A stretch of DNA of 64,000 nucleotides from assembly GCF_964340395.1 (NCBI RefSeq), contig NC_135550.1, positions 18,600,984 through 18,664,983 on the forward strand, read 5' to 3'. This DNA comes from Glandiceps talaboti. Its lineage: Eukaryota; Hemichordata; Enteropneusta; Spengelidae. Both the position numbers and the translations under genes were made by a program. Below the pieces are notes generated by a model, which saw nothing but the letters and a program-made list of their open reading frames with translations, did no database searches and was not told where the DNA came from. This document shows, piece after piece, positions 1 to 30,336 of the stretch (position 1 is the first letter of the stretch; each line of letters begins with the position of its first letter).

Positions 1-478
1 GTTGATCTTTTACATCAAGCTTCTGCAGGATTGAATAGCGCCCTCACTCGTTGAGACGAAAAGTTTTGTATCATGAATACAACTCGGAGTACAGCTGGTG
101 AGGTCAACGTGGTGAAAAGAGATTGTACTTGTTGCTATAAGTTAAATGGAAAGGTTTTATTCAATGATGAATACGTCTAAGTGCCATATTTAGATTTTAA
201 TGAACAGTATCAAATGTAATTTTGCAGACATGAGGCGTAAAAAAAATTGTGTGGTTCAGATTTAATTATTGCATCTAACTATAAGTACCATATGTTGTTT
301 TCATAAATGCTTCTAAAAATATAAAGAATCGTTGTTTTATAATCTTCAAAGTTATAATTTCATATTAAAGGTATGTCTCCTTTGTACACTATGTATTTAA
401 TGTGGCTTCATTAATCTTAACTTGATGACACTTGTAGAGAGAAAAAGGAGCGTGTGTGTGTGGATTGCAAAAGGGATG

Positions 479-479
479 G

Positions 480-526
<47 letters not shown>

Positions 527-527
527 G
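479..527. repeat. (GTT)n microsatellite
   Basis: About 16 uninterrupted GTT units are visible. Frames through it read poly-Val or poly-Asn and are not genes. Confidence 0.95.
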
Positions 528-2040
528 CCGTCATCGACAATCATAATCATTTCCTTACCGGGATCTGTTGGAAGTGTTACGATATACACATACTTGTACA
601 TACTGAAAGCATTATGTAGAAGTTGAACAGGGTTCACATAAACAAAATAGTTCGAACAGCGTACTTGAACTCAAACACCCTTTCGATCAAACACAGAACT
701 CTTTGAAGGGTTTTAAGCTCGTTTACTTGAATCGTTGTCATACCAATCAACGGGAGACCAACATCATAGAAAGACACGGGTTTTCACAGAACCTTGGTCC
801 CCCCGCTTGGTCCATAAACCTCCCAGGGACATGACAGAGACAGTTCTGTGCAATTGAAATTTTATGTAAACTGATATCCTTGGTGATCGCACATGTATTC
901 CCATCAACCATCCGTATGGTTTCAGCATGTTTAGGTTGTTCTAATTCACCAAAATATATTTTAGGAAGATGATTCTGATCATTTGACTGACCCCTTGCGT
1001 CCAGTTGCTATAGATACCAGTACGTCATCAAAACGACTTTCTTGCGGAAATCACCAAGACGGTGACGTAATGCATCGCATTTGAACTTTCGTATATAACC
1101 TTTTTAAAGTTTATTTCATTTGTGACTTCAACATTAACTGATCCTCCAACTATGACTCTAATACGTTGGAATGTACAAGGTAAAATTAATATCGTTTATA
1201 GTGTTGGATTCTAACGTGACGGTACTTTTTTTCTGATTCGAATTAATGGAACAGTGCTTTGGAGTATTCGGTGGTTGATTCACTCCTACGTGTAATTTTA
1301 ACAACTTCACACCATTCTCTCTAAATCATCATGTGACGAAGCAACGTTTTGAATGCATGTCAGCAAAATAAAGTAATAATTACCGTCATTGCAAAACATA
1401 CGTATTGACAATTTCAAATGTAGGTCCAAAACACAATCTGATGTGGTGAATATGGATCGATTTCATTTAATATTTACCTCTATTTCCTTCGTTTAGTTTC
1501 GTTTGCTTTCGATTTTGTTCCGGGAAAGTGGCAATCACGCCCAGAATTTTACAAAAAATGTAACCAGCTTGGTCCACACAACGTAGACTAGTCTTCCTAC
1601 ATCAAACTTCGGACAGCAAATTGCGTGTGATGCAACAACGTTTCACCAAATACCTCTAGCTTCATAAGTCAATGGAAATTTGATACGGCTAGCGGAGAGA
1701 GGATGGGGGGTTGAGGTTATAAGTCGTAGCCAAAATCATGATATCAAAAACTAAGTGTTAATTTTCATCTGTATTTAATTATAAATTATATATATTACGC
1801 TATTTTCTCGCAATGTATGAAAATATTTACACAAACAGCATGTTCATTGCAGTCCGTTTACAAAGCGGACGGGGTGACGTTTGTTGCATGTAATTCCTGC
1901 GAACCCACTATGTCGAGACAGAGAGCAGAACAAATAGATTACTAGTAATACATGTAGTTTAGATTCAACCACAGACCCTACACGTGTTGGGTTTATGATT
2001 CAACAGAGTCGGTTTTTTTTATACCTATTAAATATTTACA

Positions 2041-2141
2041 TTCATTCATTCATTCGTTCGTTCGTTCGTTCGTTCGTTCGTTCGTTCGTTCGTTCGTTCG
2101 TTCATTCATTCATTCATTCATTCATTCATTCAATCAGTCAG

Positions 2142-2236
<95 letters not shown>
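2041..2236. repeat. Compound TTCA/TTCG/AATC tetranucleotide array
   Basis: The array starts with TTCA units, changes to about 14 TTCG units, returns to TTCA and then runs as AATC (interrupted once by AGTC) for about 100 bp. Step-wise unit changes of this kind suggest growth by slippage from successive point variants. Confidence 0.95.
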
Positions 2237-2238
<2 letters not shown>

Positions 2239-2835
2239 TTTATAAAACGCCAAACTGCAGAACATTGTCCTGTTCAGTGCAACTGAGTGGTTAGACATAT
2301 GGCAAAGATCAACAAATAAAATTTTCTTCAGTTTCGTTTTGAAATAGTCCAGAGGCCTGACATGAAATGTCAAATGGTAAGTTCTGGTCCAATCTGATTA
2401 AAATGTGTTAAGATGTTTACGTTTCCTAGTTCAACCGAATTTCATAACCTACATTTTACTTGGGTAAGCTTAGTCTTTTACGTTGCATGTTTACGTTAAA
2501 AATGTAGCAAAGGTTTGTTATTGTACGTACAATAACAAAGATTTTACACATTTATTAGTCTTTTGTAATGACAATGTATTGAATTACAAGGATTTGGCAG
2601 AATTGTTTTATACATTAAAAATCCAAAATAAATACTCTATCCTCATCCGTATGGGATACTACATATTGTATGTTTGGCCTTTCTTGAACAGACATTTGAA
2701 GGAGGTCTTGTCTTTCTTGTGTTAAGCATTTTATCAAGCACTCAGTATACTATTTAAAATATGCGAATAGAAACCTTAGTTGCGTGCATCGTGAAAAATC
2801 AAATTATATATGGCAAAAGTAGAATGCAAGACCAC

Positions 2836-2926
2836 CACCATCACAACAACAACCGCAACCACCATCACCATCAACACCACCACCACCACCACCACCACCA
2901 CCACAACCACCACAACCACCACGATC

Positions 2927-2978
<52 letters not shown>

Positions 2979-2990
2979 CCATCGTTGTCA
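2836..2990. repeat. (CAC)n then (CAT)n trinucleotide array
   Basis: A CAC/CAA-rich stretch passes into about 20 CAT units. The apparent poly-His, poly-Thr and poly-Met frames are products of the repeat. Confidence 0.95.
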
Positions 2991-3052
2991 TCACTTGTTG
3001 CTGTTATTTTTATTAAAATTATTAGTATATAATATTATTTAATTGTTGTTGT

Positions 3053-3111
3053 CGGTGGTAGTGGTGGTGGTGGTGGTGGTGGTGATGGTGGTGGTGGTGG
3101 TGGTGGTGGTG
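3053..3111. repeat. (GGT)n microsatellite
   Basis: Near-perfect GGT units with one GAT interruption. It lies 65 bp after the CAC/CAT array and is of opposite strand composition (GGT against ACC). Confidence 0.9.
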
Positions 3112-4847
3112 ATATCTATATTCAGTATTGGTGTAACCAGACTATTCTCTATATTGGTATAAATTGTATGCGGTATCCTAAATGTAAACACCAGGGTTGA
3201 CATATATTAGTCAGCTGTTAGCGTTCATTTTCTCTCAACTACAAAACAGTGATATCTTTAATTACCACACTTGTATTATTTATTCTCCATTTATATATAT
3301 GGACACTTTACTACAACACGTGATTCTGATATAATCAGATTATGGATTCTCAAATAGTTTTGAAACTATCATTATGATCAAGTTCAAGGAACTTTAGATT
3401 CGTGTAGCTGAGAAATTGTTGAACGTTACTTATTCTACTCATGAAGCATAGTCTTCTAAACTCATCAATTTCTCCATGGATAGACAAAAATCCTTCTGTT
3501 GGTGACATTTTACCGTATATCGCACGAAGATTTATGTTCACAGTGATAGAACGGCAGAGTGTGTGGATCCGAATGATGAATTAAAACCCACTGTTACTAA
3601 TATCCCGATATTTTCTTCCAAAGTAAACGTATAAATTGCTTTGTGTCTGACAGGTTTATATTAATCTCATCGATTTGAAACCCTAAAGTGACAGCACTTA
3701 TTAAAATCACCGGTATCGCAATACTACAGCTGTACAAACAAGTCGACTGGTTCCAAACTTCTTCACGGACTCACTTTCCCCTGTAATGGCGGGACTTACC
3801 TGGGGAATTCACAAATACTCCGGACAACGCACGTGTTGTTTCGTTTTATGGGACTGAAACTCTGAACATAGAGGTATGAACGACAAAGTATTCAATAGTA
3901 AAGATAGTATTGATATTAATGGAATAAGTGACTTTTCTTTATTTGTTTTCTATTAAAGACATGAATGCCCAATGGCTATAAACAGTTACACAGGTGAGTT
4001 ATAGCAGAGTTCAGATATTCGTTGATACAATATTGAACAATTCATTTGTTTTGCAACGTAAGAAATATGTTGCGTTTATGTTTTCTCTCTCCATAATTTG
4101 TGACTAGTTGTTTTCTTTGAAGACAGTGTCTTCTACCGGTATGAGTTTACAATTCGATTGGTCTTCATTTTTTAACAGCGGTTTTAGTGTTAGTCACACA
4201 AAGAATTTTATTTATAAATGATATATATCACGATGTTGACATTGTCTTTCTTTATACACCACATTTTTTTTTCATTTTCCAAAAACACTTGCGCGCCATT
4301 CGCCAGAAAGTACATAAACATCATATAACATGTAAGGTATGAAACTTTATTTAGTAGAAGAAAGTAATGTACTATACTAAATGTGGCACAACAGATTACA
4401 GGTAATGCCAAGAAAAACAAAGAGTCATCATTCTTTCATACCAAGCATACGTGTCCTTAGCCCGCAGGTGTGTGAATAATAGTGATAAACTCATAAATTA
4501 CCTTTTCCCCCATTCTCTTAAAATGTAACACCGTACTCATGGCAAGCGAAACACGGGTTTTGTTCCCTTCGGCACATGATGTGAAAAATCTACCCGCGAT
4601 GACTTTCACTGAATAAGTACCGAGGATAATGGAGTGCTGTCACGTGCGTTCAAAGTAAACATGATGAATTGCATGGTGTATGATTTCACTAGAAATGCCT
4701 GTAACACAGACGGAATGAGCAGAGGCCACGGAACTAACGAGTAAAGTATGCTTTGACACAAAGACAAGGCCAAGCAATGCGCAAAGAGAGTAGTGCCAGT
4801 GCTAGGATCAGAAGTGAGGACGTTAACCCGTTGGAATTCCATTCACT

Positions 4848-22741
<17,894 letters not shown>

Positions 22742-22776
22742 ACGTAGAAGATCATTCAGGGAGCGACTTAGTGTAA

Positions 22777-23660
22777 ATGCTACGGTTACTGTTATATGTT
22801 GACTACTGGAAGGATGTTTGTGAAACCAGTCAACAGGAGTAACGACCAGTTACGACTTGGAATGGGTGTATGGGAGAAACATGATGTAACAAGATTGTGT
22901 TGCTGTACACGCTAACACGACATCGTTTTCCGTTTTACAATTTCTCTTATTTGTAAAATTTTCCTTAGTGTGAAGCAGCAGATTTGAATACTAATCAGTA
23001 AAAGAAGAATTTACTACCATGTCAGTAGTTTGGGCGCATTCTTTCGTTAAATATAAAATATTTCAGACAATTAAAAGTGAGTGTGCTGTAAAATAATGTA
23101 TGGGCTTTGGATATTTCTTTACATCATTAAGAAATTTCATCTTCTATTTTCCTTGTAATACGTTGTCAATACATGTGATCACTATTTGAAAAAAAATCAT
23201 AACAGCATATGTACGTTTAAACTTTATTGATAGAGTTTTGGTTGTTTTCTTGGTTGTTTTCTTGTTCCACCTCCCAAGTGTGCAGAATCGGAGTACCTAA
23301 TATGCAAAGTTTGTCATGTATTAAAATTGTCTGATAGTGTAGTAATGCATACGATGATACTATGTGTTATACGTTGTATTGGTTTGCTTTTTCTACTCCA
23401 TGTGTGTATTAAAGGCGTTTTTTTTTAAATTTCACGATCATTGCAAAAATGATGGCCACACAGAACTCAGCGATACCAGCCAGTCGACATCATCTGCAAT
23501 TGGATACGTCACAGTAACTGTACGGTGCATGCATTCTATCTCATTTCGTCTAATGTTAGAGGCATACAGTAAAAGCATATACATGTATTACAGTGAGTGT
23601 GGGTTGTTTTTTCAAACGCTTCATGTATAATATGGAAATAAATACCAAGTATTATGTAAT
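22777..23660 (+). other. Probable 3' UTR of the receptor gene
   Basis: AT-rich sequence after the last stop codon, with no further splice-and-frame continuation. A short open frame at 23364-23630 has no recognisable protein features and is taken as UTR. The end is set by the AATAAA at 23637. Confidence 0.5.
23637..23642 (+). promoter_or_regulatory. Candidate polyadenylation signal AATAAA
   Basis: A canonical AATAAA in AT-rich DNA about 0.9 kb after the receptor stop codon. It is one plausible site; others cannot be excluded. Confidence 0.4.
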
Positions 23661-25372
23661 GAAAAAAAGTATTACGTGTGAATTAATCTTTGGCACACAA
23701 AGTATTTAAAAGTCACATCACGGGTTGATGCATTACAGCTATATACATCGATATCTATTGGTACTACATTATGGAACAATCTTTTTTTTTCAATCTCCCT
23801 CACTCCGAATCTCTAACATCGTTCTGCCACTCTCTCAAGATCTATCTCATTAAATATTAACATCAACCTTCTCCATTTATTCAAGTATTAAGTGTCTGTG
23901 TTTTCACGTTTCCCTCTTTCCATAATCAGCCGATTGCTTCTGTGCCTCGAGCTTAGCTTGCATACATTAGGCACGTTGTAATTCTTTTTCATAATAATCT
24001 ATCTATCTAAGTGTTTGATAACTACGCGTATGTTACGTATATAATCATCATCTGCAGTTATCTTATCGGAATAATATATTCCCTGTATGCACATTTTATG
24101 TAACAAGTCTTTATCATAGAAAATGGGCGGATAGTTGTAGTACATTTAGACTTGTTCTAAAACTTGTGAATACTTGATGACCTGAAGACACCATGAATGT
24201 GGTATTAATTGTTTAAAGAAAACTCAACTTGACTTGTAAAGACATGAAATTAGTAAGCACTGAGATATTATAATCCATGGACGTTCTCGTTCTTCCCAGG
24301 TTGACGTAATCATGTTACTAATAACTAATGCAAAAGAATAACGATCAACCTGCGACCCACCCAACGTCCCATTTTTTCAACAACCGAATCTGTAAAATTT
24401 AACCAAAACATAACTACCGATAAAATGCCGATGGAGTAAATATTCATACCAGAAGAGCATCGGTATGGAAATTAGTTACGCGATTAGGTGGGATTTTTGT
24501 TAAAGGAATGATCTAAAATATCTACTTGCGCAATTATGTTGTACTGGGACATCCCTGGATTGACTCTTTAATAGGTCACCGGTGACTATGCATATGTATC
24601 ATGTACACAATCTGATTAAAGTCCGATGTGGGAATAAGGTGCTTACTCCTGGAACAACAAAATCGAAAACAAGCAAGATATACGAAGGAAATCGAGGTAA
24701 ATAATGCAACATCGAGCTGTATTCCCACACTAGATTGGAATCGGATTGTAAGTACCCACATTATTTTCATCAAACTGTACACCTTTCTCGTCATTCGTTA
24801 TATAGGCAGAATTCCCTAACGCGATTCCTCAAAACTAAATGTCATGGGTCAAGTGAAGATCAAAAGTAATATCCAACATTTAATACTGATGATGACGTCA
24901 TCTACGGCAGTCTTATTGGGGTGGTCAGCTAGCTACTGTGGAATCGTGTCAGGCTTTCTCTTGCGTCATTGGGTTTTTGCAATTTCTTGTAATTCACTTT
25001 GTTTCACTCATATAGATTCTATCACCACATATTCAAACCATTTCCGTGTTGAAGTACTCAACTATCCTATAAAAATGTAATGTGTCCCTTCTTCTCATTG
25101 TTTATTAACTCTGAGGAAATTTCCAACTAGAATCTGATGATTTCCTATACATATATACATGATGTAGGTAATGTATTTGTATACAATGGGGTCAAACCTG
25201 ATCCCAACAACTTCCAACATTCTCATTTATCAATTTTATCGATTTTGATTGTTGTATGGCCAATAACCCTTTTCCAGCGTGGTCGACTTGGTCTTTCAAA
25301 CTTTAAAAGAGCTGCTTTTCCCAAAGTCTGTAAATTTCTTTGTAACCTATTTCCAATGAATATAAACGAATA

Positions 25373-25375
<3 letters not shown>

Positions 25376-25454
<79 letters not shown>
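25376..25454. repeat. (TA)n microsatellite
   Basis: About 39 perfect TA units. Confidence 0.97.
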
Positions 25455-25460
<6 letters not shown>

Positions 25461-25823
25461 TATTGTACCAATTACATGCATACGTACATAGTTAGTTAAT
25501 TAATTATTTTATTCACTGTACTAGTTAAACGTAGATACACAAAACAAAAGGCAATGGTACCGCTCACATAAGTTTGACACATTACAATAAAAGTTAATAA
25601 GTACAGAGGGTCAACCAAAGACAGATGTTCAGAACTGGAGTCAAAAACACTGAAAAGTTAATCACTTAGGATTTACGACTAGGTATGGATATTTTCATAC
25701 ATGGATGGGGAACAAGCTATAACAAGCATTTTGAGATTATCTACATGTATGGTCATAGATTTTAAGAATGTCTGATGAGATTTTCCCCATTGTAACAATA
25801 TCCGATTTACAGAAAAAAGTCAT

Positions 25824-25826
<3 letters not shown>

Positions 25827-25864
<38 letters not shown>

Positions 25865-25884
25865 TACATACATACATACATACA

Positions 25885-25918
<34 letters not shown>

Positions 25919-26082
25919 CATCCATCCATCCATACATACATACATACATACATACATACATACATACATACATACATACATACATACATACATACATACA
26001 TACATACATACATACATACATACTTGCAAAAGACAGACAGACAGGCAGACAGACTGGACTGTCACTGACTGACTGACTGACT

Positions 26083-26164
<82 letters not shown>
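25827..26164. repeat. (CA)n, (CATA)n and (CAGA)n compound array
   Basis: About 17 CA units, then about 160 bp of CATA with a short CATC block, then after a 10-bp gap CAGA, CTGA and CAGA units to 26164. One continuous block of simple repeats of about 340 bp. Confidence 0.96.
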
Positions 26165-26847
26165 AAAAAAGCTAACGCTAGACAAGGGAAAATCAAATTT
26201 CATCGATTTCATCGACCAAAACAAACATAAAACGATCGTGTCATTCGTACTTAGGTGTTTCGTTTTTCTCTTCCAACTTCGCAGACAACACACGACTGTA
26301 ATTTTGCTGAGTTTGCAAATTTGATTAATCCGCTAAGCTCGTTAGTCTACAAAATTCGTTAGCTTGCACGGTTGATTAATCTGCATAGTTGCTATTCTGC
26401 ATAATAAATAAGTCTACAAAACAATAGACACTGGAGAGAGACTCCTAACGTCTCTGGTTTAAATAGTTTTCGAAGTGTTGGTTTGTAAAATTGGTGAGAT
26501 TGTAACATTTTTACATATAAAAAAAATATATATGTATATAAATTATATTGGTTGGTTAGTTTGCAAATAACATTAGGCGACCGCGTCATCATGATCATAG
26601 GATAAAAATAACCATTGGTTATTTGACAAACAGGAATGTCTGCAAGCAAAGAAGTGAGCGATATGACAGGTTCAACTTTCAATTCAGCCATAAATTTTAT
26701 CTATACATATCCGATCCGTTAGGAAAGCTGGTCGTAAAACGAGACAATCGGAAAGTATATTGAACTTGAAGGAGGCACCTGACACAGAGGGGTTATATCG
26801 AAATATGTTGTCTATTTGATGATGTTGAGAATTCATCATAAGTAGTG

Positions 26848-26951
26848 TGTGTGTATGTATGTATGTATGTATGTATGTATGTATGTATGTATGTATGTAT
26901 GTATGTATGTATGTATGTATGTATGTATGTATGTATGTATGTGTGTGTGAA

Positions 26952-26984
<33 letters not shown>

Positions 26985-26999
26985 ATGTATGTATGTATG

Positions 27000-27028
<29 letters not shown>
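26848..27028. repeat. (GTAT)n array interrupted by (GT)n
   Basis: Two GTAT blocks separated by a short GT-rich piece at about 26940-26970. Confidence 0.96.
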
Positions 27029-27031
<3 letters not shown>

Positions 27032-28298
27032 AGTTGAAGACTGTACCAGTGTCCTTATTCATGTTATTTCGAGTCATTACTGCAATGCAATGCAATGGGT
27101 CATGTTATATACCCCTCCACCCCCATTCTATCCATAGAATGGTTCCACTACATATTTGTTAAAAGTGGCAGTGTGGATGGGAACGGGGTATGTTATATTT
27201 TTAATTTGAAATAAAATGGCTTCTAGACAACCTCCGGTATTTGTTGTTTTTGTTTAGGTGCGCAAGAAAGTGATTTGTAAACAAACTGGGCAAACACAAA
27301 TAATTAATGCATGTGGCAGCGACCGACGCATGAGCATCTAGACGTAACATATTCGTGATTGCTCTTGTTTATTCACTGCAGTTAGTTTACAATTAATTTC
27401 TTAACAAACTTTTCTGCAATGAGTTACAAACACGTGTGATCTATATTATACCACTTTTATTTTTTCGAGTAGAAAAACATGATAGTAATTAAAAATCCAA
27501 AATAAATACCCATTTCTTATCCATATGGCACTTTAAAGAAAAAAGGAGAAACGAAACCAGTTTTATTTTTATGATATTTTTATGACATTGGGTACAGCAG
27601 GCATTCATCTCCGAAGTGGAGATTAAATATGTACAAAGGGGAAGAGGAGTACACAGCTCCTTTCATGGAGTATGATATCAGGATATGTGATTTCTAAAGG
27701 TGTACATATTTAGACCACTGTCGACGATTTACGGGTATGATCGTCGTTGTGTGTATATTTTACTCTGTGGTGAATCATGTGAATGGAACCAGTAGAAGTT
27801 ACGGGATGAGCATGGGTTTAAAGCATTGATCGTAACACAGATGCGACTTTCGGGTTGGAGATGGGCAAGGGTCTACATGTATTTACCAAGGTCAACATCG
27901 TCATTCCACCACCACATTATCCCATATATTTTACCATACTGTCCCCCCTGTTCACCCCCGAGAGACCCACTCCTCTCATCACAACACCACAACTAACCAT
28001 TGCATGCTTCCTTGCTTCAATGTGTATGGTTGTCGGCAACTATTTGACTGATATTATGCCTTGGTATTACAGTTCAAATTCAATTGTTGTGGGATGTTCC
28101 AGCAGTGGGATGTGAACCCGTGGCAGCGGTGGGATCATGTCAAAATCAAATAATGCATGAGTCAAAGGCAAATGTGTCCTCTCCCCTGAGACCACCCCTG
28201 CATATTAATGCATGAGACGCATGTCAAGGGAATTTGCTCACCGTTTGACAAAGTTGTAGTTTCTAATAATGACTAATTTAGCATAATCTAAATATAAA

Positions 28299-28339
28299 CA
28301 AACAAACAAACAAACAAACGAACAAACAAACAAACAAAT
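28299..28339. repeat. (CAAA)n microsatellite with one CGAA unit
   Basis: About ten units in AT-rich DNA. Confidence 0.9.
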
Positions 28340-30240
28340 ACGTGATATGAATTAAATACTGTATAATGTTCCCTTAGACCATAGGATGAGTAAACTGAGT
28401 CGTCGGAATAGGAATATACACTGCAAAAGTGGATCTTTTTCCCGATAGGGACCAGAGTTATTAACATGTGTTTGTTACAGTAATTGGAATCTCTTGTGTC
28501 AGAGTAGTCATGAACATAACTTTGTTGCTATTTTATTTATTTCGACAGTTGTGTTATAGAATGATGTACTGTTACAAATGTACTTGTCTGGACAAAAGTG
28601 GCCGCCATGAAAAAAAACGTTCTTTATTCTGCAGAAAGACTTGTGCATTAAACTCCCCTATTTTAATACATATTCCATAACTGGATGAATTCCAAACAAT
28701 TTATGGTTGAGATCGTAGTGACAGGTTGTTGCTTTAATGAAAGGACGGACTATTACCCAATTCCTCTGTGTCATTTTTTTAACAGGCTAGTCAGGAGAAA
28801 ACCACAACCATATACATGTATTTTATATTTTGTGTCTCTCGTAATGAGGCTGCCGCATTGTATTACATTTTACATGTACACATGTATATCAACTGATATG
28901 ATAGGCCGAAGGCATTGTAATTCACTGTGTTCCCAAACCATGTAACGGAAAGTCGCAGTGTTGTCCAAAGTACACCGTGCAACGCTATAGAATTCAAATT
29001 AACCATTCCGTAAATTACCGAGAGAGACCACTGAGGCCATTGGATGTATTTCGAAGTATTGACATGACAATATGCCGTGACGTCAAACAATTCCTGCATA
29101 AAATGAATAAATATAACGCTGAAGTGCGTTTCACTTTTACCCATGATACATTGCGAACCTAATCAAGGGGTTGAGATCATTGCGTGAATGTTCCACTGGT
29201 AGGGTTGTGGAGAGTGCGGATGTTGAACAGTGCAGCGGCGGTAGACGCTCGGCCGCTCTCACACACACTTTTTTTCCTGTGCCCATATTGTTTCCACACT
29301 GGACATTTATATGGAGTGGCTAATTGATCAAGGCAGTTGTTGGACAGAAAGCTCTCAGTCGTGGTGAACAAAGCGGCATATGGAAATTTCCCGTTATACA
29401 CTTTTGGACTGAACAACAACAACATAACGTTTTAGCGGTCAGCTCATGCTAGCAGAATCGGGAAAGCCCAGCTTCTTCGAATTCCCCATGTATCGTTGAC
29501 AGCGTAGTGTCACGTTGTTGGAACAGTAGCCGGGTCCGATAGACCTTTTCTGTGAGATAAATCGTAGCCACGTATTATCTACACTGTACAGTTAAGTACG
29601 ATTTGTTTTATTCTTCCCTTACAATTGATCTGTTTTGGTGAAAAAAAACCTATTGTGCCCATAAATGTCTCTTGTCGGGCTTAAAATGTCATCACCCAAC
29701 GCCATATTTACATAAATCGGGAATTATCGGCCTTTTCAAATAGACCGTGTGAGTTGTTGTCTATTGATAATGTTAACGTCCGTCCATATATTTCATTTTC
29801 TTTGGCATTACATGTTGCGATTGTACATCCAGAGTTGCTATAAATCTTCTTATATTCGAACAAGTGCAGCTACACGCATCTTTACGTGCTGTGCACGTAA
29901 CGTGTATCACATACGGTGAAAGCTGGAGGCGTGACGGGCATTTTGCTGTCGCTGATTTTAAAGCGTTGATATATTTAAGGCAAAAAAACCAAAACGTTTT
30001 TATCAAAGTAAACGGTCTTCCGTATATGTGATGCCATGCCATAGCGTGTGTATTATTAGTCGCACGTCGGGAAACAAAATGACACAAAAACTGTAACTTC
30101 AAGAATTTCAAGGAATTGAAAATGTGGAGCAGATAATAATTCAGAGTCGACTAGTCACGTTAAATGCGATCTTACATGTAAATTATTGGAAGCTGCAGGC
30201 TGACAGTAGCACACTGTACCTCTATAAAGCTCTGTATTTG

Positions 30241-30280
30241 CTACTAAATGTACGTTTTTTTCACATGTCTCTCTTTGCAG
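30241..30280 (+). promoter_or_regulatory. Branch point and 3' splice site of the exchanger coding exon
   Basis: TACTAAA at 30242-30248 is followed by a pyrimidine-rich tract ending TCTCTCTTTGCAG at 30280. This places the exon start at 30281 and the first in-frame ATG 56 bp later, so the open frame upstream of 30281 would be intronic. It fits the known layout of vertebrate NCX1, where a non-coding first exon is spliced to a large coding exon. Confidence 0.7.
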
Positions 30281-30336
30281 AAGTCAGGTGCAGGTGGTTC
30301 TCCAGTGGATCTGGTTATAGCTGTTCATTCATAGAG

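Larger units (their letters stand above)
1..4847. other. Upstream non-coding region
   Basis: No open frame here looks like protein. The longer frames are low-complexity translations of simple repeats. The stretch holds a (GTT)n array, a compound tetranucleotide array near 2.1 kb, a CAC/CAT array near 2.9 kb and a GGT array near 3.1 kb. The promoter and any 5' non-coding exon of the downstream receptor gene should lie here, but I could not place a core promoter with confidence. Confidence 0.5.
23661..30280. other. Intergenic region with microsatellites, no supported gene
   Basis: No conserved coding sequence was recognised on either strand. The stretch holds the (TA)n, (CATA)n/(CAGA)n, (GTAT)n and (CAAA)n arrays listed separately. 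The promoter and non-coding first exon of the exchanger gene may be here or far upstream; I could not locate them. The frame of the exchanger exon stays open back to 30124, but that part probably lies in an intron. Confidence 0.5.

Noticed and set aside
389-637. Open frames with poly-Asn or poly-Val on both strands
   Set aside because: They are translations of the (GTT)n array.
2761-3042. Poly-His, poly-Thr and poly-Met frames
   Set aside because: They are products of the CAC/CAT microsatellite, with no flanking coding signal.
23364-23630. Open frame of 88 codons after the receptor gene
   Set aside because: No recognisable protein feature; it fits within the 3' UTR before the AATAAA at 23637.
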